Source of the DNA: Hyphomicrobiales bacterium
Lineage (GTDB): Bacteria; Pseudomonadota; Alphaproteobacteria; Rhizobiales; Beijerinckiaceae
Reading direction: 5' to 3'
Length of the DNA stretch: 64,000 nucleotides
NCBI GenBank assembly: GCA_900470095.1
Contig: UBZM01000032.1
Coordinates: 1 to 64,000 of the forward strand
Shown here: in pieces, positions 60,053 through 64,000 of the stretch
How the letters are laid out: the number at the start of each line of letters is the position of its first letter
Numbering within the stretch: the first letter of the stretch is position 1
The notes under the pieces: model-generated
Told to the model about the DNA's origin: nothing
The model's database searches: none
What the model saw: the letters and a program-made list of their open reading frames with translations, nothing else
Program-made: the position numbers and the translations under genes

Positions 60053-61399
60053 ATGACGACGCTCGCTTCCTCACCCGGTCCCGCTCCGTTGCGCGTTGGT
60101 GTCGCCGGCCTTGGCACGGTCGGCGCTTCGGTGCTGCGCATCCTCAACCGCCAGGAAAACGCCATTGCGGCCCGCTGCGGCCGCGCCGTGCGTGTGACGG
60201 CCGTTTCGGCCCGCGACCGAACCCGTGATCGCGGCATCGATCTCACCGGCTACACCTGGTTCGACGATCCGGTCGAACTGGCGCGCTCTTCGCAGATCGA
60301 TTGCTTCGTCGAGCTCGTCGGCGGTTCGGACGGGGTCGCCAAGGCTGCGGTCGAGGCCGCTCTGTCCTCCGGCAAATCGGTCGTGACGGCCAACAAGGCG
60401 CTGCTCGCGCATCACGGCATCGCGCTGGCCGCACTCGCTGAAGAGAAGGGTGTGGCGCTTGCGTTCGAAGCCTCCTCCGCCGGCGGTATTCCGGTGGTCA
60501 AGACGCTGCGCGAGGCGCTCTCCGGGAACAATGTCTCGCGGCTCTATGGCATCCTCAACGGCACCTGCAATTACATCCTTTCGCGCATGGAGCTGGAGGG
60601 GCTGACCTTCGAGGCCTGCCTCAAGGATGCCCAGCGTCTCGGCTATGCCGAGGCCGACCCGACCTTCGATGTCGAAGGCTACGACACAGCCCATAAGCTT
60701 GCCATTCTGACCAGCCTCGCATTCGGGGTGAAGATCGACGCCGAAGCGATTCATGTCGAAGGTATTTCCTCGATCGCGCCGCTCGATCTCAAGATGGCCG
60801 ACGAACTCGGCTACCGCATCAAGCTGCTCGGTGTCGCCGAGCGCACCCGCACCGGCATCGAGCAGCGCGTGCACCCGACGATGGTGCCGAAATCCTCCGC
60901 CATCGCGCAGGTCATGGGCGTCACCAATGCGGTGACGATCGATGCCGACGCAGTCCGCGAACTGACCCTGGTCGGCCCCGGCGCCGGTGGCGATCCCACC
61001 GCGTCTGCCGTCGTCGCCGATATTACCGATGTCGCGAGCGGCACCTCGGGCTTGCCCTTCGGCCTGCCCGTCTCCCGGCTCGAGCAGCCGGCGCGCGCGC
61101 CGATGCAGCGCCATGAAGGCGGCTATTACATCCGTCTCGCGGTTGCGGATCGGCCGGGTGCCGCTGCCGCCATCGCCACCCGCATGGCGCAGGCCGATAT
61201 CTCGCTTGAGAGCATCGTCCAGCATCGCTCGGAAGCCGCCGCCACCCGGGACCCGACCGGTCGTTCCGGGGCGCCGGTGCCGGTCGTGCTCATCACCTAC
61301 GCCACCAGCGAGTCGGCGATCCGCGACGCGCTCGAAAAGGTCACCGCCGACGGTCACATTGCTGAACCGCCGCAGGTGATAAGGATTGAACGGGAATAG
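60053..61399 (+). CDS. hom: Homoserine dehydrogenase
   Basis: The 448-residue enzyme has the nucleotide fold VGVAGLGTVGASVLRIL, the VTANKALLAHHG block, AGGIPVVKTLREAL, NGTCNYILSRME and the catalytic region FEACLKDAQRLGYAEADPTFDVEGYD. A C-terminal ACT domain follows from about residue 355 (YYIRLAVADRPGAAAAIAT), for feedback by threonine. It reduces aspartate semialdehyde to homoserine in Thr/Met synthesis. The ATG at 60053 is chosen over an upstream extension of shadow composition. Confidence 0.96.
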   Translation: MTTLASSPGPAPLRVGVAGLGTVGASVLRILNRQENAIAARCGRAVRVTAVSARDRTRDRGIDLTGYTWFDDPVELARSSQIDCFVELVGGSDGVAKAAVEAALSSGKSVVTANKALLAHHGIALAALAEEKGVALAFEASSAGGIPVVKTLREALSGNNVSRLYGILNGTCNYILSRMELEGLTFEACLKDAQRLGYAEADPTFDVEGYDTAHKLAILTSLAFGVKIDAEAIHVEGISSIAPLDLKMADELGYRIKLLGVAERTRTGIEQRVHPTMVPKSSAIAQVMGVTNAVTIDADAVRELTLVGPGAGGDPTASAVVADITDVASGTSGLPFGLPVSRLEQPARAPMQRHEGGYYIRLAVADRPGAAAAIATRMAQADISLESIVQHRSEAAATRDPTGRSGAPVPVVLITYATSESAIRDALEKVTADGHIAEPPQVIRIERE

Positions 61400-61461
61400 G
61401 CTTCGGCGCCTGCGTCTCCGACCTGCCGATTGCCGACTGCTGAATAGTTCGAGGGAGCCTC

Positions 61462-62457
61462 ATGTCCGAACTCACCATCGCCTCATCCCATATCATCGAG
61501 CGCTATCTCTCGATGGAACTGGTCCGCGTCACCGAGCGCGCAGCGGTCTCCGCGGCGCGCCTGCGCGGCCATGGCAATGAGAAGGCGGCCGACCAGGCAG
61601 CGGTCGATGCCATGCGCCGCGAACTCAACCGCCTGCCCATCGATGGCGAGATCGTCATCGGCGAGGGCGAGCGCGACGAAGCCCCGATGCTCTTCATCGG
61701 CGAGAAGGTCGGCAACCGCCACGGGCCCAAGGTCCACATCGCCGTCGACCCGCTCGAAGGCACGACGCTTTGCGCCAAGGACATGCCCGGCGCCATCGCC
61801 GTCATGGCCATGGCTGAAGCCGGCAAGCTGCTCTATGCGCCCGACGTCTACATGGACAAGATCGCAATCGGCCCCGGCTATGCGCAGGGCGTCATCGATC
61901 TCGACGCATCTCCGACCGACAACATCCATGCGCTCGCCAAGGCCAAGGGCGTAAAGCCGCACGAGATCAGCGCCCTGGTCATGGACCGTCCGCGCCACGC
62001 CAAGCTGATCGAGGAGATCCGCAAGACGGGTGCCTCGATCCGCCTGATCACCGATGGCGACGTCGCCGGCGTGATCTTCTGCACCGAGCCTGCCAAGACC
62101 GGTATCGACATCTATATGGGCATTGGCGGCGCACCCGAAGGCGTGCTGGCTGCGGCCGCGCTGCGCTGCGTCGGCGGCCAGATGCAGGGCCGCCTGATCC
62201 TCGATACCGAGGAGAAGCGCAAGCGCGCCCATGGCATGGGCGTCCTCGATCCCAACAAGAAATACGACATGTCGGAAATGGCCTCGGGCGACGTCATCGT
62301 CTCTGCGACCGGTGTCACCGACGGCGGCATGCTGTCCGGCGTGAAGTTCGGCAAGGACGTGATCGAGACCGAGACCATCGTCTACCGCTCGATCACCGGC
62401 ACCGTCCGCCGCATCTATGGCGAGCACCGCGAATTCGGCAAGTTCAAGCTCGATTGA
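61462..62457 (+). CDS. glpX: Class II fructose-1,6-bisphosphatase
   Basis: The 331-residue GlpX protein has GEIVIGEGERDEAPMLFIGE, VDPLEGTTLCAKDMPGAIAV (metal-binding Asp/Glu), ITDGDVAGVIF and GIGGAPEGVLAAAALRCVGGQMQGRL. It hydrolyses fructose-1,6-bisphosphate in gluconeogenesis. GAGGGAG lies about five bases before the ATG. It follows hom by 62 bases, a conserved neighbour in this group, and ends with a hairpin at 62500. Confidence 0.97.
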   Translation: MSELTIASSHIIERYLSMELVRVTERAAVSAARLRGHGNEKAADQAAVDAMRRELNRLPIDGEIVIGEGERDEAPMLFIGEKVGNRHGPKVHIAVDPLEGTTLCAKDMPGAIAVMAMAEAGKLLYAPDVYMDKIAIGPGYAQGVIDLDASPTDNIHALAKAKGVKPHEISALVMDRPRHAKLIEEIRKTGASIRLITDGDVAGVIFCTEPAKTGIDIYMGIGGAPEGVLAAAALRCVGGQMQGRLILDTEEKRKRAHGMGVLDPNKKYDMSEMASGDVIVSATGVTDGGMLSGVKFGKDVIETETIVYRSITGTVRRIYGEHREFGKFKLD

Positions 62458-62499
62458 GACGGCGAGGCCGAGCGCCCCGCCAGGACAGGATTTCGAACG

Positions 62500-62522
62500 A
62501 CGGCCGGGCATGTCCCGGCCGT
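62500..62522 (+). terminator. Hairpin after glpX
   Basis: ACGGCCGGG (62500-62508), loop CATGT and CCCGGCCGT (62514-62522) form a perfect nine-base stem followed by TGCTGTTC. It is a probable terminator with a weak T run. Confidence 0.65.
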
Positions 62523-62585
62523 TGCTGTTCGGGGGTAGTCTGGCGGCGCGGCGGGAGCAGGCTCGTCCTTGCAGGAACCGTGGCT

Positions 62586-62631
62586 GCATCGGCTTTCCCG
62601 AAAACCGCAATCCACTTTTCGGGCCGATGCC
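62586..62631 (-). repeat. 46-bp palindromic interspersed repeat, copy 2
   Basis: Read on the minus strand it starts GGCATCGGCCCGAAAA and ends TTTTCGGGAAAGCCGATGC, matching copy 1 at 39996-40041 at all but five central positions. It begins at the first base after the TGA stop of the LysR gene, just as copy 1 does after the deacetylase stop. Confidence 0.8.
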
Positions 62632-63525
62632 TCAGGACGCGATATCGAGGAAGCGCTGCAGCGTCGGCGAGCTGTTGGCCGCGCGCCAGACCAGGCCGGT
62701 TTCGATCTCCGGAGCGGAATCCTGCAGAGGCAGGTAATGCGCCCCGCGTCGGCGCAGGTTGGTCATCGATTGCGGCACCAGCGCGATGCCCATGCCGGCG
62801 GCGACGAGCCCGATGATCGTCTGCATCTGGATCGCCTCCTGATGGACGGTAAAGGGCGCGCCATGCTCGGCGAAGTAGCCCGACACGATGTCGTGGAATG
62901 CAGGCGCGATATGGCGCGGAAACAGGATGAGCGGCGCGGCCATGATCGCTTCGGCACGCAAGGTCTGCGCCGTGAAGCCCGGGCGGCGGGCCGCAATCCA
63001 GGCCTCCGGAACAGCGGCGACCAAGGGCTCGCGCAGGAGCGGGCGATAATTGAGCGTGGCCTGCAGGGCCTTGCGGTCCGGGGCGATGATCATCCCCGCA
63101 TCGATCTCGTCGATCAGCACCGCCTCGATCTGGATGTCGCTGGTTGCCTCGCGCAGCGAGACCGCGACACGAGGAAAACTCTGCCGGAACCGGCTGACCA
63201 TCCCTGGCAGCACGCTGTAATCGGCCGTGCTGACGAAGGCGAGGCGCAGGCTGCCGAGTTCACCGCGCGCGAGGCGGCGGGCGGTTTCCGGCAACCCGGC
63301 GGCCTTGTCGAGAACGGCACGGGCGTGAGCAAGCCATTCCTGGCCAACGGGCGTCAGGGCGACGCTACGCTTCGTGCGCACGAAGAGCTGCACGCCCAAT
63401 TCACTCTCCAGGGCCTGGATCGACTGGCTCAGGGGCGGTTGCGTCATACCCAGGCGCTCGGCAGCCCGGCCGAAATGCAGCTCTTCTGCAACGGAGAGGA
63501 AATGGCGGAGCTGACGGAGGTCCAT
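62632..63525 (-). CDS. LysR-type transcriptional regulator
   Basis: The 297-residue protein starts MDLRQLRHFLSVAEELHFGRAAERLGMTQPPLSQSIQ, the classic LysR winged helix-turn-helix, here cited only by its family pattern. A periplasmic-binding-like effector domain follows from about residue 90. The nearest relatives by pattern are CatR/BenM-like regulators. It is divergent from ilvD across 120 bases containing a palindrome, so it may control ilvD, itself or both. The effector is unknown. Confidence 0.93.
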   Translation of the reverse strand: MDLRQLRHFLSVAEELHFGRAAERLGMTQPPLSQSIQALESELGVQLFVRTKRSVALTPVGQEWLAHARAVLDKAAGLPETARRLARGELGSLRLAFVSTADYSVLPGMVSRFRQSFPRVAVSLREATSDIQIEAVLIDEIDAGMIIAPDRKALQATLNYRPLLREPLVAAVPEAWIAARRPGFTAQTLRAEAIMAAPLILFPRHIAPAFHDIVSGYFAEHGAPFTVHQEAIQMQTIIGLVAAGMGIALVPQSMTNLRRRGAHYLPLQDSAPEIETGLVWRAANSSPTLQRFLDIAS

Positions 63526-63550
63526 CGGATCTTCTAATATGCTCTGCGAC

Positions 63551-63583
63551 CTAATGGCGATAGAAAAGTATATTTCTCATTAG
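63551..63583. promoter_or_regulatory. Nested palindrome between lysR and ilvD
   Basis: CTAATG (63551-63556) and CATTAG (63578-63583) form outer arms, and AGAAA (63562-63566) and TTTCT (63573-63577) form inner arms. The AT-rich dyad is the kind of site bound by LysR proteins between divergent genes. Confidence 0.5.
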
Positions 63584-63645
63584 ATTGGAGTGGCTCTAAA
63601 ACGTCCTCACCACGTCTGACTGCCGCCGACCGGGAGCACATGCCC

Positions 63646-64000
63646 ATGCCCTTCAATGAACGTTCCAAGAATATCACCCAGGGCATCGCCCGCTCGCCGA
63701 ACCGCGCGATGTATTACGCGCTGGGTTACGAGAAGGCGGATTTCGACAAGCCGATGATCGGCATCGCCAACGGGCATTCGACGATCACGCCCTGCAATGC
63801 CGGCCTGCAGCCGCTGGCGGACGCCGCGATCACAGCGATCAAGGCCGCGGGCGGCAATCCGCAGGTCTTCGGCACGCCGACAATCTCGGACGGAATGTCG
63901 ATGGGCACCGAGGGCATGAAATACTCCCTGGTCTCCCGCGAGGTCATTGCCGATTGCGTCGAGACCTCGGTGCAGGGCCAGTGGATGGACGGCGTGCTCG
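63646..64000 (+). CDS. ilvD: Dihydroxy-acid dehydratase, N-terminal part
   Basis: The visible 118 residues begin [20 protein letters not shown] and include [14 protein letters not shown] (first Fe-S cysteine), [21 protein letters not shown] and [15 protein letters not shown]. These are IlvD hallmarks. The enzyme dehydrates dihydroxy acids in valine, leucine and isoleucine synthesis. The second of two ATGs is chosen because GGGAG lies nine bases before it. The gene runs off the window end. Confidence 0.95.
   Translation, partial: MPFNERSKNITQGIARSPNRAMYYALGYEKADFDKPMIGIANGHSTITPCNAGLQPLADAAITAIKAAGGNPQVFGTPTISDGMSMGTEGMKYSLVSREVIADCVETSVQGQWMDGVL

Noticed and set aside
1-64000. CRISPR arrays, rRNA, intact insertion sequences, integrase or attachment sites
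   Set aside because: No regularly spaced repeats, rRNA signatures, complete transposase genes or tRNA-flanking duplications were found on reading both strands.

Overview
The window is GC-rich chromosomal DNA from an alphaproteobacterium, most likely of the order Hyphomicrobiales and close to Bosea or Methylobacterium-like genera. This placement is an inference from gene content and style: DUF2842, a FixJ-type two-component pair, GlpX-type FBPase, class I PhaC, COX15-type CtaA, type-2 ArgC, GGAAC/CGTT stress promoters and a TTAA-N7-TTAA CtrA-like box. No rRNA, CRISPR array or intact insertion sequence was seen.

Region by region. (1) 1-9 kb: the end of a peptidase S74 protein, a DUF2950 protein, a CYTH-CHAD protein and a SulP transporter. 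Facing them is a leftward group: two small unknown proteins, a PPK2 polyphosphate kinase, a histidine kinase and its FixJ-type regulator, then a membrane protein. PPK2 and CHAD both point to polyphosphate. (2) 9-22.3 kb: an accessory, gene-sparse zone with many small secreted or membrane proteins, an HlyD-family pair, a CadC-like TolB/TPR protein, an IS630 remnant, an S41-like protein and an AstE-like deacylase. Several small genes have promoters resembling those of the general-stress sigma factor EcfG. (3) 23-27.7 kb: a compact MBOAT / acyl carrier protein / fatty-acyl-AMP ligase / SGNH-like operon with the same four roles as the Dlt D-alanylation system, but with a fatty-acyl ligase. (4) 28-40 kb: tRNA-Pro(GGG), then an exopolysaccharide locus with a methyltransferase, an O-antigen polymerase/ligase, a priming glycosylphosphotransferase, a glycosyltransferase, a Wza-like export protein, a Wzc-like chain-length protein with a degenerate kinase domain, a FemAB/BcsL-type acyltransferase and a polysaccharide deacetylase. 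A paired SMR transporter lies inside it. (5) 40-64 kb: mostly core metabolism: CtaA (heme A), MetY, a flavin monooxygenase, enoyl-CoA hydratase, a PaaI thioesterase, L13/S9, two SDRs, agmatinase, ArgC, an FAH-family hydrolase, a FadL porin, PhaC, a class D beta-lactamase, an AlaC-like aminotransferase, homoserine dehydrogenase, GlpX, and a LysR regulator divergent from IlvD, which runs off the end.

The most interesting signals are the Dlt-like lipid acylation operon; a probable arginine attenuator before argC (consensus-spaced promoter, leaderless Arg-rich 19-codon peptide, terminator); a 46-bp palindromic repeat whose two copies each begin at the first base after a stop codon; a 160-bp element with 25-bp inverted ends; and the cluster of EcfG-type promoters. 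Starts were chosen from ribosome-binding sites and signal peptides. All functions rest on motif recognition by eye.
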